Notes: generated from the sequence alone by a model not told the origin. A DNA stretch of 64,000 nt from Sphaerotilus natans (GCF_900156335.1 NZ_FTMZ01000017.1:1-64000), one strand, 5' to 3'; counted from the stretch's first letter, positions 21,101 to 29,660 are shown. Numbers and translations are program-made.

Positions 21101-21160
21101 CCGGTCAAGGTCGTCTCGCCCGTCTTCGTCGATCCCAAGGGAGAACGTCAACATGCCTGA
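18155..21160 (+). CDS. soxA: Sarcosine oxidase, alpha subunit
   Basis: The 1001-residue subunit has three parts. An N-terminal ferredoxin-like domain (about 15-100, FDGEALSGFAGDTLASALLASG) comes first. An NAD/flavin Rossmann region follows (DVLVVGGGAAGLLAALQAG near 170; a second dinucleotide fold around DTVVVTGTSDLIYDAANALA). The C-terminal GcvT-type aminomethyltransferase domain (from about 610) binds THF and collects the one-carbon unit. This matches the domain order and length of known SoxA. The start ATG overlaps the soxD stop, and its stop overlaps the soxG start, indicating translational coupling. Confidence 0.95.
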   Translation: MTARRVDIAGTRIDRRRPVRFQFDGEALSGFAGDTLASALLASGKMRLARSFKYGRPRGLIGAGPEEPNALVQMEEGAHTVPNIKATQAELYEGLKAGSTSGWPSLDFDLKAVIGSASRFMPAGFYSKTFKWPRSFWPAYEAVIRKFAGFGSAPTEADPDHYDHLYHHVDVLVVGGGAAGLLAALQAGRAGLKTVLLDEQCEFGGWLLSDPGANIDGRDRDGFLAATLAELAAMPHVTCLSRTTAFGLYQDNLVLAVELMQDHLPIGAREAHLPRQRQHKIRACHVVLATGAIERPLVFGNNDLPGVMTVSAGQTFLRRYGVRVGDTVVVTGTSDLIYDAANALAAAGAQVHVVDPRHNGFARRLEAGITVHQGFAVAEARGRSQVKAARLVKLHPDRDEVTGSGPTLRCDALLSSGGLSPTVHLFCHDGRRPTWDERVAAFVTPRQGREGVACVGAVTGAFDLQETLAQTTEAMQQVLRQLGAPALLAAPVCRSAPRQGARPMFRVPDGRPEGTGAKAFVDYQNDVTAADIELSIRENWQHIEHVKRFTALGFGTDQGKLSNVNGFVIAARALKRPVAEVSTTTYRPAYTPVSLGALAGTMEGETFDPVRTTAIHASHMARQAELEPVGNWMRPWYFPKKGEDLHAAVARECRAARTGVAVMDASTLGKIQIDGPDAREFLNRVYSNAWSQLAPGKCRYGLMLDENGMVMDDGVTACISDTQFYMTTTTGGAAKVLGWLERWHQTEWPELKVWMSSVTDHWSTVALVGPKSRQVLARLCSDIDLSPEKFKFMDWRAGTVAGLPCRVFRISFSGEVSYELNVESGYGQALWEAVMEAGADFDITPYGTESMHVLRAEKGFIIVGQDTDGSMTPHDLAMGWAVSTKKKYSFLGQRSLSRSDTARSDRKQLVGLMPEDPAQVLAEGAQILESTDISQTPTPMLGHVTSSYLSPELGRSIAMAVVRGGAQREGQRLFAMAGGRITPVKVVSPVFVDPKGERQHA

Positions 21161-21809
21161 GCTCCGCTCCCCGCTGGCCCACCTGCCCCTGGGCCCGGCC
21201 ACCCGCGAGCCCGCCGCCCTCACCGCCGCCGAGCTGCCCGACCTGGGCTACCTCGTGCTGCGCGGCCGCCAGGACGACGCCGCTTTCATGGCCGCCACCG
21301 CCGCCGTCCTGGGCGCGCCCCTGCCGGTGCGTCCGCGCTCGGTGCTGCGCTGCGCCGCCGGCGTCGTGCTCTGGCAGTCGCCCGACGAGTGGTGGCTGCT
21401 GTGCGCCCGCGACCAGCGCGACCGCCTCCTGCAGGGCCTGCAGACCGCCCTGGCCGGCTGCTTCGCCCAGGTCGCCGACAACAGCGGTGGCTTCACCAGC
21501 CTGCGCGTCTCCGGCCTGCCCCACCTGCAGCTCCTGCGCCACCTCACGCCCTACGACGTCGAGGCCCTGCCCCACGGCGACTGCGTCTCCACCGTCGTCA
21601 GCAAGGCCTCGATGACGATCCTGCGCAGCGACCCCGCCGGCGTCGCCTTGGTCTTCCGCCGCAGCTTCGCCGACTACCTCTGGCGCCTGGTCGAGCGCAG
21701 CGCTCGCCCCTACGGCCTGCGGCTCGTCGAGGCCCGCCAGTGCCCCGACACCGTCCTCTCGCCGCTGCTCTCGGCCTCGGCCCAGCACGGGCAGCGCAAG
21801 GCCGCCTGA
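21153..21809 (+). CDS. soxG: Sarcosine oxidase, gamma subunit
   Basis: The 218-residue subunit resembles a partial GcvT fold: SVLRCAAGVVLWQSPDEWWLLC and VADNSGGFTSLRVSG, then LTPYDVEALPHGDCVSTVVSKASM. It completes the heterotetramer with SoxB, SoxD and SoxA. Translation starts 8 bp before the soxA stop. It is the last sox gene; the next gene, a binding protein, begins 48 bp later in the same direction. Confidence 0.93.
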   Translation: MPELRSPLAHLPLGPATREPAALTAAELPDLGYLVLRGRQDDAAFMAATAAVLGAPLPVRPRSVLRCAAGVVLWQSPDEWWLLCARDQRDRLLQGLQTALAGCFAQVADNSGGFTSLRVSGLPHLQLLRHLTPYDVEALPHGDCVSTVVSKASMTILRSDPAGVALVFRRSFADYLWRLVERSARPYGLRLVEARQCPDTVLSPLLSASAQHGQRKAA

Positions 21810-21857
21810 GCTTCGCCGACCTTTTCTTCTCGCAGATCGAACAAGGACCCCGCACTC

Positions 21858-23015
21858 ATGAAACGACGCACTGCCCTCTCCCGCCTGCGGCTCGCGCCGC
21901 TGGCCCTGTCGCTCGGTCTGGGCCTGACGCTGGGTCCGGCCCCGCAGGCCCAGGCCCAGGACGTGGTGAAGATCGGCTTCACCGGACCGCTCTCGGGCGG
22001 CCAGGCCGCCTACGGCGCCGACAACCGCGACGGCCTGATGCTGGCGGTCAAGGAGCTCAATGCGCGCGGCGTGCAGGTGGGCGGGCGCAAGGTGAGCTTC
22101 GAGGTGGTGGCGCAGGACGATGCGGCCGATCCGCGCCAGGGCGTGGCGGTCGCGCAGCTGCTGGCCGACGCGCATGTGCGCTATGTGATCGGACCGTACA
22201 ACTCGGGCGTGGCCATCCCGGCCGGCCGGGTCTACAACGACGCCGGCATGCTGATGCTGACGGTGGCCTCCAACCCGAAGGTGACCCAGCTCGGCTATCC
22301 ACGCCTGTTCCGCGTCGGCGTCAACGACGCGCAGGTGGGCATGTCGATGGCCGTGCATGCGGCCACGAAGATGAAGGCCAGGACGGTGGCGGTGATCGAC
22401 GACCGCACCGCCTACGGCCAGGGCCTGGTCGAGGAGTTCGTGGGCGAAGCCAAGCGCCAGGGCCTGACCGTCGTGCGCCAGGAATACACCACCGACAAGG
22501 CGACCGACTTCACCGCGATCCTCAGCTCGATCCGCGCTGCCCAGCCCGACGTGGTCTTCTACGGCGGCTACTCCTCGCAGGCCGGACCGATGCTGCGCCA
22601 GATGGTCACGCAGGGCATTCGCGCGCCGCTGCTCGGCGGCGACGGCATCTGCACCACCGAGACCAGCCGGCTCAGCGGCGGCAGCCTGGCCGACGGCCGG
22701 GTCTTCTGCAGCCAGGCGGGCGTGGTGCTGGAGCAGGCCGATGCGGGCCGCGCCTTCGCGGCGAAGTACCGCGCCGCCTACCAGCGCGATCCGCTGACCT
22801 ACGCGGTGTCGTTCTACGACGCGGCGATGCTGCTGGCCGACGCGATGCAGAAGACCGGCTCGACCGATCCGGGCAAGCTGGCCGAGCAGCTCGCCGCGGG
22901 TCGTTACGTCGGCGTGGCCGGCGAATACGCCTTCAATGCCGCGCACGACCTGAAGCAGTCGCCGGTGAGCGTCTACGGCTTCAAGGGCGGCCAGCCGCAG
23001 GCGCTGGGTCGCTGA
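21858..23015 (+). CDS. Branched-chain amino acid (LivJ-type) ABC substrate-binding protein
   Basis: The 385-residue precursor has a signal peptide (KRR, then a long hydrophobic stretch, cleavage near AQAQDV around residue 34). The mature protein is a type-I periplasmic fold of the LivJ/LivK family: VVKIGFTGPLSGGQAAYGADNRDG, DDAADPRQGVAVAQ and VRYVIGPYNSGVAIPAG. It lies 48 bp after soxG and ends at a strong terminator, so it is the last gene of the sox transcript. No liv permease or ATPase genes are nearby. The ligand may be a betaine-pathway intermediate or an amino acid; this is not determined. Confidence 0.85.
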   Translation: MKRRTALSRLRLAPLALSLGLGLTLGPAPQAQAQDVVKIGFTGPLSGGQAAYGADNRDGLMLAVKELNARGVQVGGRKVSFEVVAQDDAADPRQGVAVAQLLADAHVRYVIGPYNSGVAIPAGRVYNDAGMLMLTVASNPKVTQLGYPRLFRVGVNDAQVGMSMAVHAATKMKARTVAVIDDRTAYGQGLVEEFVGEAKRQGLTVVRQEYTTDKATDFTAILSSIRAAQPDVVFYGGYSSQAGPMLRQMVTQGIRAPLLGGDGICTTETSRLSGGSLADGRVFCSQAGVVLEQADAGRAFAAKYRAAYQRDPLTYAVSFYDAAMLLADAMQKTGSTDPGKLAEQLAAGRYVGVAGEYAFNAAHDLKQSPVSVYGFKGGQPQALGR

Positions 23016-23043
23016 GCCGGCCGCTGAGCCGAAACAAGAAGGG

Positions 23044-23077
23044 AAGAAGGGCCGGGGCAAAAACCCCGGCCCTTCTT
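23044..23077. terminator. Strong hairpin terminator between convergent genes
   Basis: A 14-bp perfect stem (AAGAAGGGCCGGGG with its complement) closes a 6-base loop CAAAAA. It lies between the binding-protein gene ending at 23015 and the convergent gene ending at 23095. T/A runs are short on both sides, so it probably acts in both directions as a G+C-rich terminator. Confidence 0.85.
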
Positions 23078-23094
23078 GCGTCGGATGAGGCGGA

Positions 23095-23988
23095 TTACTT
23101 GCCCGCCGCCGCCACCCAGCGGTTGACCTGATCGCCATGCGAGGCGATGTAGGCGGCGGCTTCCTTGGCGGCGTTGCTGTCGCGGGCCTTGAGCATCACG
23201 CCCTCCAGGTCGGCCAGCGAGATCTTCAGGTTGCGGATGAAGGCCGCGGCGGCGGGGAAGTCGGCGCTGAAGCCCTTGCGCGCCAGCGCATGGATGGACT
23301 CGGCGCCGCCCAGCGCCTGCTTCGGGTCTTCCAGATAGCGCAGCTTGTACTGCGAGAACATCCAGTGCGGCGACCAGGTAGTGACGACGATCCACTGCTT
23401 GCGCTGGATGGCGCGGTCCAGCGCCGAGACCATCGCCGCGTCCGAGGCGGTCATCAGCTTGTAGTCCAGGCCGTAGGTCTTGATCGCGGCCTCCGACAGC
23501 TTCATCAGGCCCGCGCCGGCATCGATGCCCTGGATCTTGCCGCCGAGCTTCTCCATGACCTCGGGCTTCTTCAGATCCTCGATGGTCTTCAGCGTGGAGA
23601 CCGGGATGTCGGCCGGCACCGCCCAGCCCAGCTTGGCGTCGGTGTAGAGCGCGCCGAGGTTCTCGACCGTACCCTTGACCTTGTCGTAATAGGCCTGATG
23701 GGTGCCGGGCAGCCAGGCCATCAGCATCAGGTCGATCTGGCCACGCTCCAGGCCGGCGTACTGCAGCGCCACGTCGGTCATCACCAGCTCGACCTTCTGC
23801 GCCAGGCGCTGCTCGAGGATGAGCTTGGCGATGTTCGTCACCGCCTCGGCATCGGACCAGGCGGTCCAGCCGATGCGGATCGGCTTGGCCTGGGCCAGCA
23901 CCGACAGCGGCGTGCCCGCCAGCGCCAGGGTGGTCGTGGCACCGGCCAGAAAATGGCGGCGATTCATCAGGGCCTTGTCGTCAGTCAT
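23095..23988 (-). CDS. Glycine betaine/choline-type ABC substrate-binding protein (OpuAC/ProX-like)
   Basis: The 297-residue precursor has an RR-containing signal peptide (MNRRHFLAGATTTLALAG, cleavage near VLAQAKP). The fold is OpuAC: IRIGWTAWSDAEAVTNIAKLILEQ at the start of the mature protein, and Trp-containing motifs LMLMAWLPGTHQAYY and VVTTWSPHWMFSQYKL, which in relatives form the aromatic cage for quaternary ammonium ligands. The ATG at 23988 has TGGAG about 9 bp upstream. It is separated by 128 bp from the betaine genes upstream and has its own tandem TGTC operator, so it may be transcribed alone. It probably feeds the ChoV/ChoW pair encoded at 30.5-32.4 kb. Confidence 0.9.
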   Translation of the reverse strand: MTDDKALMNRRHFLAGATTTLALAGTPLSVLAQAKPIRIGWTAWSDAEAVTNIAKLILEQRLAQKVELVMTDVALQYAGLERGQIDLMLMAWLPGTHQAYYDKVKGTVENLGALYTDAKLGWAVPADIPVSTLKTIEDLKKPEVMEKLGGKIQGIDAGAGLMKLSEAAIKTYGLDYKLMTASDAAMVSALDRAIQRKQWIVVTTWSPHWMFSQYKLRYLEDPKQALGGAESIHALARKGFSADFPAAAAFIRNLKISLADLEGVMLKARDSNAAKEAAAYIASHGDQVNRWVAAAGK

Positions 23989-24063
23989 GGAAATGCTCCA
24001 GCAAGAGAGGTAGCGGAATGGCGTGTGACCGACTCCACGTTAAGGCCGCGATGATCGCCGGGA

Positions 24064-24100
24064 TGATCCGGGAACGACACCAAGATGTCCTGCGGCGACA
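24064..24100 (-). promoter_or_regulatory. Tandem TGTC operator before the betaine-binding protein gene
   Basis: On the minus strand TGTC-N9-CAT begins at 24100 and TGTC-N9-TCA begins at 24079, again 21 bp apart. The half-sites TGTC are exact, while the CAA halves are degenerate. The first repeat (TGTCGCCGCAGGACA) closely resembles the TGTCGCCTGCAGACAA copy before choX and gbcA. No clear -10-like CGAA-N-AATG follows. Confidence 0.5.
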
Positions 24101-24116
24101 AGGCCGCCACCCGCCT

Positions 24117-24359
24117 TCAGCGCCGGCTTTTCCACCAGCCGGTCAGCGTCAGCAGCAGCCACAGCGACTGGCTGAAGAAGGAGGAGATGTTGAAGGCGCC
24201 GATCAGCGAGACCAGCACGCACAGCGGCCCGACGACGTTGAGCGCGACGATGCGGCGGCTGCGCGGCGACTCGTGGCGCACCTGCACCAGGAAATGCGCG
24301 ACCACATAGGCGCAGACGCCGCACAGCCCGACCAGGTCGAGCACGCCGAGCCGGATCAT
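24117..24359 (-). CDS. Small membrane protein, CBU_0592-like
   Basis: This 80-residue protein has three predicted hydrophobic segments: about 6-26 ([20 protein letters not shown]), about 37-56 and about 60-74. The pattern and spacing match the CBU_0592 family of short membrane proteins of unknown role. Its ATG overlaps the stop of the choline dehydrogenase-like gene (ATGA), so the two are translationally coupled. Placement in the bet operon suggests a membrane role linked to choline oxidation or osmolyte traffic, but no function is known. Confidence 0.75.
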   Translation of the reverse strand: MIRLGVLDLVGLCGVCAYVVAHFLVQVRHESPRSRRIVALNVVGPLCVLVSLIGAFNISSFFSQSLWLLLTLTGWWKSRR

Positions 24360-26065
24360 GCCGGCTCGGGCTGGCGCCGGGCCGGCAGGCCGTCGGCGCG
24401 GAACCAGGCCGCGCCCGAGCGCGGCAGCGCGGGGCGCCCCCGCACCGCGTCGGCCAGCTTCTCGGCGATCATGATCGTGGCCGCGTTGAGGTTGCCGGTG
24501 ATGATGCGCGGCATGATCGAGGCGTCGATCACCCGCAGGCCCTGCAGGCCGTGCACCCGGCCCTCGGCATCGACCACCGCCATCGGGTCGTCGGCCGCGC
24601 CCATGCGGCAGGTGCACGACGGATGCAGCGCCGTCTCGGCATGCTCGCGCACGAAGGCGTCGATCTCGGCGTCGGTCTGCACCGCCATGCCCGGCTTGAT
24701 CTCGCGGCCACGGAAGGCGTCCATCGCCTGCTGGCCGATGATCTCGCGCGTCAGGCGCACGCCGGCGCGGAACTCGCGCCAGTCGACGTCGTGGGCCATG
24801 TAGTTGAACTGCAGCCGCGGCGCCACCCGCGGGTCGCGGCTGGCCAGGCGCACGAAGCCGGTGCTGGGCGAGCGCATCGAGCCGACATGGCACTGGAAGC
24901 CGTGCGCCTTGACCGGGTTGCTGCCGTCGTAGTTCATCGCCAGCGGGATGAAGTGGTACTGCAGGTTCGGCCAGGCGAATTCCTCGCTGCTGCGGATGAA
25001 GCCGCCGGCCTCGAAGTGGTTGGAGGCGGCGATGCCGGTGCCTTTGAGGTACCACTCGATGCCGATGGCCGGCTTGTTGTGCCACAGCAGCGCCGGGTAG
25101 AGCGAGACCGGCTGCAGGCATTCGTACTGCAGGTACATCTCCAGGTGATCCTGCAGGTTCTCGCCGACGCCGGGGCGGTCGATCACCACCGGGATGCCCA
25201 GCGCGCGCAGCGCCGGCGCCGGCCCCACGCCCGAGCGCAGCAGCAGCTGCGGCGAGGCGATCGCGCCGCTGCTGACCAGCACCTCGCGGCGCGCGCGCGC
25301 CTGCTGCATCTCCTCGCCCTGCAGCCAGGCCACGCCGACCGCGCGCTCGCCCTCGAACAGCACCCGGTCGCTCAGGGCGCGGGTGCGCACCGTCAGATTC
25401 GGGCGCTGGCGCGCCGCGTCGAGGTAGGCCAGCGAGGTGCTGCAGCGCCGGCCGTCGGCGGTGGTGGTGCGGTCCATCGGACCGAAGCCTTCCTGGCGGA
25501 ATCCGTTCAGGTCCTCGGTGCGGGCGTAGCCGGCCTGCTCGCCGGCGCGCACGAAGGCCTCGAACAGCGGGCTGATGCCGGCCTTCGGCGTGGTGACATG
25601 CAAGGGGCCCTCTCCGCCGTGCCAGTCGCTGGCGCCGCGGTCGTGGGTCTCGGCCTTGCGGAAATAGGGCAGGCAGTCGGCGTAGCTCCAGCGCTCGAGC
25701 GACTTCTCCGTGGCCCAGCCTTCGTAGTCCATCGGATTGCCGCGGATGTAGACCATGCCGTTGATCAGCGAGGAGCCGCCCAGGCCCTTGCCGCGGCCCT
25801 GGGTCATGCGCCGCCCGCCCATGTGCGGCTCGGGCTCGGTGACATAGGCCCAGTTGTAGGTGGTGCCCTGCAGCGGATAGGCCAGCGCGGCGGGCATCTG
25901 CGTGCGCCAGTCCAGCCGCCAGTCGGGGCCGCCGGCCTCCAGCAGCAGCACAGAAACATCCGCGTCCTCGGTCAGCCGCGCGGCCAGCACGCAGCCGGCC
26001 GAGCCGGCGCCGACGACGATGTAGTCGAACTCGTCCGGTGTGGCGTCCTTCTGAACCTTCGTCAT
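24356..26065 (-). CDS. betA: Choline dehydrogenase-like GMC oxidoreductase
   Basis: The 569-residue flavoprotein belongs to the glucose-methanol-choline family. The N-terminal FAD fold reads [18 protein letters not shown], followed by [20 protein letters not shown] (first GMC signature) and the second signature region [18 protein letters not shown]. Near the C-terminus are [10 protein letters not shown] (containing the catalytic-region His) and a late Asn in [13 protein letters not shown]. Length equals that of BetA, which oxidises choline to betaine aldehyde at the membrane. The ATG at 26065 has AAGGAGGG six bp upstream. It lies 13 bp after the aldehyde dehydrogenase gene, which supports choline as the substrate; other alcohols cannot be excluded. 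Confidence 0.88.
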   Translation of the reverse strand: MTKVQKDATPDEFDYIVVGAGSAGCVLAARLTEDADVSVLLLEAGGPDWRLDWRTQMPAALAYPLQGTTYNWAYVTEPEPHMGGRRMTQGRGKGLGGSSLINGMVYIRGNPMDYEGWATEKSLERWSYADCLPYFRKAETHDRGASDWHGGEGPLHVTTPKAGISPLFEAFVRAGEQAGYARTEDLNGFRQEGFGPMDRTTTADGRRCSTSLAYLDAARQRPNLTVRTRALSDRVLFEGERAVGVAWLQGEEMQQARARREVLVSSGAIASPQLLLRSGVGPAPALRALGIPVVIDRPGVGENLQDHLEMYLQYECLQPVSLYPALLWHNKPAIGIEWYLKGTGIAASNHFEAGGFIRSSEEFAWPNLQYHFIPLAMNYDGSNPVKAHGFQCHVGSMRSPSTGFVRLASRDPRVAPRLQFNYMAHDVDWREFRAGVRLTREIIGQQAMDAFRGREIKPGMAVQTDAEIDAFVREHAETALHPSCTCRMGAADDPMAVVDAEGRVHGLQGLRVIDASIMPRIITGNLNAATIMIAEKLADAVRGRPALPRSGAAWFRADGLPARRQPEPA

Positions 26066-26078
26066 GGCGCGCCCTCCT

Positions 26079-27551
26079 TCAGGCACCGAACCAGCCCGAG
26101 GCGGCCGGCGCGAGGTTGATGTAGCTGTGCTTGAGCTCGGTGTATTCGTCCAGCCCGACGCGCGCCAGTTCACGGCCGATGCCGCTGGCCTTGAAGCCCC
26201 CCCAGGGCGCCTCCGGGAAATAGGGGTGGTAGTCGTTGACCCAGACGGTGCCGAAGCGCATCGCCCGCGTCATGCGCGCCGCGCGCGCCAGGTCGCGGGT
26301 CCAGACCGCGCCGGCCAGGCCGTAGGGCGTGCCGTTGGCCAGGCGCAGCGCCTCGGTCTCGCCCGAGAAGCGCTCGACCGCCAGCACCGGGCCGAAGATC
26401 TCCTCCCGTGCAATCGTCATCGTCTCGGTGACGCCGGTGACCAGTGTGGGCGCCAGCCAGAAGCCGCGCCGGAAGCGTTCGCCCTCGGGCGTGCAGCCGC
26501 CGTGCAGCACCCGTGCGCCCTCGCTCACGGCCTGCTCGACCATCGCCATCAGCCGCGCGCGCTGCGCCGCCGACTGCACCGGCCCCATCTGCGTGCCGGC
26601 CTCCAGGCCGCTGCCGACGACGATGCGCGCCATGCGCGCGGCCAGCCGCTCGACGAAGGCATCGTGCACCGCGTCCTCCACCAGCAGCCGCGAGCCCGCC
26701 GAGCAGACCTGGCCGGCGTGGAAGAAGGCGGCGTCGAGCGCGCGGTCGAGCGCGATGTCCAGATCGGCGTCGGCGAAGACGATGTTGGGGTTCTTGCCGC
26801 CCAGCTCCAGCGCGACGCGCTTGAAGTTGCTGTCGGCGGCGGCCTTCATGATGTGGCGCCCGGCCGCCGCGCCCCCGGTGAAGGACACCAGGTCCACGTC
26901 CGCGCTGGCGGCCAGCTCGGCGCCGACCTCCGCGCCGCCGGTGACCAGGTTGAACACGCCCGGCGGCAGGTCCAGCTCGCCCAGCAGCCGCGCCAGGTGC
27001 AGCGTGGTCAGCGGCGTGAGCTCGCTGGGCTTGAGGACGACGGTGTTGCCCGCGCCCAGCGCCGGCGCGATCTTCCAGGCCGCCTGCAGCAGCGGATAGT
27101 TCCACGGCGTGATCAGCGCGCACACGCCCACCGGCTCGCGCAGCGTGCGGCTGATGACATGGGCCGGCGCCTCGTTGACGGCGCCGGATTCGCCCGCCAC
27201 CAGCGCGCCGAAATAGCGGAAAGTCGCGGCGATGTCGCCCATGTCGGTGCGGCTCTCGGCGAGCGTCTTGCCGGTGTTGAGCGACTCCAGCCAGGCCAGG
27301 TGCTCGGCATCGCGGTCGACGAGGTCGGCGATGCGGTGCAGCAGCCGGGCGCGCTCGCGGATGCCGGTCTCGCGCCAGGGGCCGTGGTCGAAGGCATGGC
27401 GGGCGGCAGCGATGGCACGGCGGGTGTCGTCGCGGTCGGCCTCGGCGACGACGGCGATCATGCGCTCGTCGATCGGGCAGAGGATGTCGCGGGTGCCGGC
27501 GGCCGCGGCGGGCTGCCACTGGCCGGCGATGAGAAGCTGGGTAGGAGTCAC
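26079..27551 (-). CDS. betB: Betaine aldehyde dehydrogenase
   Basis: This NAD(P)-dependent aldehyde dehydrogenase of 490 residues oxidises betaine aldehyde to glycine betaine. Visible motifs are [23 protein letters not shown], catalytic Glu in LELGGKNPN and catalytic Cys in [12 protein letters not shown], with [10 protein letters not shown] near the end. The GTG at 27551 is chosen because an AGGA site lies 8 bp upstream and the protein then has BetB length; the frame stays open to an ATG at 27629. It is the first gene of the minus-strand unit betB, betA, small membrane gene. It diverges from choX across a 249-bp region that holds a palindromic TGTC operator. Confidence 0.88.
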   Translation of the reverse strand: MTPTQLLIAGQWQPAAAAGTRDILCPIDERMIAVVAEADRDDTRRAIAAARHAFDHGPWRETGIRERARLLHRIADLVDRDAEHLAWLESLNTGKTLAESRTDMGDIAATFRYFGALVAGESGAVNEAPAHVISRTLREPVGVCALITPWNYPLLQAAWKIAPALGAGNTVVLKPSELTPLTTLHLARLLGELDLPPGVFNLVTGGAEVGAELAASADVDLVSFTGGAAAGRHIMKAAADSNFKRVALELGGKNPNIVFADADLDIALDRALDAAFFHAGQVCSAGSRLLVEDAVHDAFVERLAARMARIVVGSGLEAGTQMGPVQSAAQRARLMAMVEQAVSEGARVLHGGCTPEGERFRRGFWLAPTLVTGVTETMTIAREEIFGPVLAVERFSGETEALRLANGTPYGLAGAVWTRDLARAARMTRAMRFGTVWVNDYHPYFPEAPWGGFKASGIGRELARVGLDEYTELKHSYINLAPAASGWFGA

Positions 27552-27693
27552 GGGCAAGTCCTGGGCGCGGGGCCGGTCGAAGACGGTCGGGGTCGGCAGA
27601 TCGTGGTCCGGAAGCCCGCAGGCCGGCATTCATTTTCCGACACCGATCGGGTCGAAAACGTCATCGCCGGCGATGACCAGCGCAAGAAAGAAC

Positions 27694-27733
27694 ATGTCGC
27701 CTGCAGACAAGTCCGGCCGGCCTGACCTGCAAG
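27694..27733. promoter_or_regulatory. Operator in the betB/choX divergent region
   Basis: TGTCGCCTGCAGACAA at 27695-27710 fits TGTC-N9-CAA toward choX. A second, half-matching site (CAAG in register) follows 22 bp later at 27717-27733. On the other strand the same DNA reads TGTC-N9-CAT toward betB. The 17-mer 27694-27710 recurs exactly, in inverse orientation, in the gbcA/glyA intergenic region at 35080-35096. Confidence 0.6.
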
Positions 27734-27800
27734 AGTGCAAGCACGCTCTCGCTCTCTCTTTCGCCCTCTCCTCTCGACCTCACCCAACCGGACAACCGCC

Positions 27801-28748
27801 ATGAAGTGGATCACCCCGACCCTTGTCGCCCTGGCCAGCGCCATGACCCTGGCCGCCGTGCCGGTCCAGGCCCAGGAAGACGCCAGCTGCCGCAAGGTGC
27901 GCTTCGCCGACGTGGGCTGGAGCGACATCGCCGCCACCACCGGCCTGGCCTCGGTGGTGCTGCAGGCGATGGGCTACCAGACCAGCGTGACCGTGGCCTC
28001 GGTGCCGATCACTTTCGCCGGCATCAAGAGCCGCCAGATCGACGCCTTCCTCGGCTACTGGAATCCGAGCATGACGCCGATGATGGAGCCCTTCGTCAAG
28101 GCCGGCCAGATCCAGGTGCTGGAGCGGCCCAACCTGACCGGCGCCAAGTACACGCTGGCGGTGCCCGAATACCTCTACGACGCGGGGCTCAAGTCCTTCA
28201 AGGACATCGCGCGCTTCGAGAAGGAGCTCGGCGGGCGCATTCTCGGCATCGAGCCGGGCAATGACGGCAATGCGCTGATCGCCGGCATGATCAAGCAGAA
28301 CCAGCACGGGCTGGGCAAGTTCAAGATGGTCGAATCCTCCGAGGCCGGCATGCTGGCCGAGGTGCAGCGCGCCGCGCGCGGCAACAAGGCCGTGGTCTTC
28401 CTCGGCTGGGAGCCGCACCCGATGAACGTGCAGGTGAAGATGAAATACCTCGAAGGCGGCGACGAGGTCTTCGGCCCGAACTACGGCGAGGCCAAGGTCT
28501 ACACCGCGGTGTCCGTCGGCTACGAGGCGCGCTGCCCGAATGTCGCCACCTTCCTGCGCAACCTGCAGTTCACCACGACGATGGAGAACGAGGTGATGCT
28601 CGACATTCTCAACAAGGCCCGCCCGGAAAAGGCCGCGCGCACCTGGCTGGCCAAGCACCCCGAAGTGCTGGGCCCGTGGCTGAAGGGCGTGAAGACCGTC
28701 AAGGGCGAGGACGCCGCGCCGGTGGTGGCCAAGGCGCTGGGCGGCTGA
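27801..28748 (+). CDS. choX: Choline ABC transporter substrate-binding protein
   Basis: The 315-residue precursor has a signal peptide cleaved near VQAQED (residue 26). The mature protein is OpuAC-type and resembles ChoX: VRFADVGWSDIAATT contributes Trp40 and Asp42, LGYWNPSM contributes Trp87, and FLGWEPHPMN gives the third aromatic residue of the ligand cage. A tyrosine occurs in KYTLAVPEYLYD. Together these match the box that binds choline or acetylcholine. It diverges from betB and ends at an intrinsic terminator, so it is monocistronic; the matching permease and ATPase are encoded at 30.5-32.4 kb on the other strand. Confidence 0.88.
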   Translation: MKWITPTLVALASAMTLAAVPVQAQEDASCRKVRFADVGWSDIAATTGLASVVLQAMGYQTSVTVASVPITFAGIKSRQIDAFLGYWNPSMTPMMEPFVKAGQIQVLERPNLTGAKYTLAVPEYLYDAGLKSFKDIARFEKELGGRILGIEPGNDGNALIAGMIKQNQHGLGKFKMVESSEAGMLAEVQRAARGNKAVVFLGWEPHPMNVQVKMKYLEGGDEVFGPNYGEAKVYTAVSVGYEARCPNVATFLRNLQFTTTMENEVMLDILNKARPEKAARTWLAKHPEVLGPWLKGVKTVKGEDAAPVVAKALGG

Positions 28749-28803
28749 CGGCCCGCGCGGCGGCCCGCGTGGCCGCTGTTTCTGCCACGCCTTTTCCGAC
28801 ACG

Positions 28804-28835
28804 ACAGCCCGGCCCGCGCCGGGCTGTTTTCTTTT
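28804..28835 (+). terminator. Intrinsic terminator after choX
   Basis: A 10-bp stem (ACAGCCCGGC and its complement, loop CCGC) ends at 28827 and is followed by TTTCTTTT. It separates choX from the small multidrug-resistance gene that starts at 28850. Confidence 0.9.
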
Positions 28836-28849
28836 GCAGGAACCCGGAT

Positions 28850-29191
28850 ATGTTGTCCCTGTCCGCCGCCCATGTGCACCTGACGCTGGCCATCCTCGCC
28901 GAGGTGGTCGCCACCAGCAGCCTGAAGGCCTCCGACGGCCTGAGCCGCCCGCTGCCCACCGCCATCGTCGTCATCGGCTACGCGACGGCCTTCTATTTCC
29001 TGTCGCTGGCCCTGCGCAGCGTGCCGGTGGGCCTGGCCTACGCGATCTGGTCAGGCGCCGGCATCGTGCTGGTGTCGCTGGCCGGCTGGGCGCTGTTCGG
29101 CCAGAAGATCGACCTGCCCGGCGCGATCGGCATCGCGCTGATTCTGGCGGGGGTGCTGGTGTTGAATCTGTTTTCGCGGGCGGGGCATTGA
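28850..29191 (+). CDS. Small multidrug resistance (EmrE/QacE-type) transporter
   Basis: The 113-residue protein has four hydrophobic helices. The first carries the essential membrane glutamate in LAILAEVVATSSLKAS, and helix three has SVPVGLAYAIWSGAGIVLVS, the SMR signature. Members are proton antiporters for quaternary ammonium compounds, and some handle betaine or choline. Its place next to choX and among betaine genes makes an osmolyte or choline-related role possible. It begins 15 bp after the choX terminator run, so it probably has its own promoter or depends on readthrough. Confidence 0.9.
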   Translation: MLSLSAAHVHLTLAILAEVVATSSLKASDGLSRPLPTAIVVIGYATAFYFLSLALRSVPVGLAYAIWSGAGIVLVSLAGWALFGQKIDLPGAIGIALILAGVLVLNLFSRAGH

Positions 29192-29219
29192 GGGTGGCCA
29201 ACCACGACGCATGCCATAA

Positions 29220-29660
29220 CTAATTAGACCAATTCACATTTACACTACTGCTTCCACCATAAAGTGACGACATCGTACCAGTTCCGTTGACACGCGAGTA
29301 AAGACGCAAAGTCTGATTTGCAGGAACATTCTGCCCAGTGAAATCAACAAACCCAGATGCATAGTTTGTCACATCAAAACACACAAGCCCAGTATTGTTG
29401 CACAGATACACCAAAAATCCAGTTGGTCGAGGCGTTTTATAATTCCACGAATAATATACCAATCCTACGTATGTACCGCTAACAGGAGTTCCGACAACTG
29501 GAAATGGCACATTATACCATAGATTCTTTGCATAAATTGTAGGTGCAACGACAGAACTACTGTAACCACCAGAAGCCGCAATGGCATTTTTACCAATAGC
29601 CGAGAAAGCCACCGCAACAGTGATCAAGCAAAAAGAAAATACACGCTTATTGATTGCCAT
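29220..29660 (-). CDS. Secreted FlhE-like protein
   Basis: The 146-residue protein has a signal peptide (KRVFSFCLITVAVAFSAIG, cleavage near AIAASGG at about residue 29). The mature part resembles flagellar protein FlhE: PVSGTYVGLVYYSWNY followed by PTGFLVYLCNN and a second cysteine in LVCFDV, parallel to the FlhE segments PVSG, WRYEL, PAGLRVRLCS and a spaced Cys, then a C-terminal stretch ending in a beta strand (NVNWSN). FlhE is periplasmic and linked to flagellar export in enterobacteria. No flagellar genes are near, and the codon use is AT-rich. A good ribosome site (GAGGGAG) precedes the ATG. Homology is judged by eye. Confidence 0.65.
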   Translation of the reverse strand: MAINKRVFSFCLITVAVAFSAIGKNAIAASGGYSSSVVAPTIYAKNLWYNVPFPVVGTPVSGTYVGLVYYSWNYKTPRPTGFLVYLCNNTGLVCFDVTNYASGFVDFTGQNVPANQTLRLYSRVNGTGTMSSLYGGSSSVNVNWSN

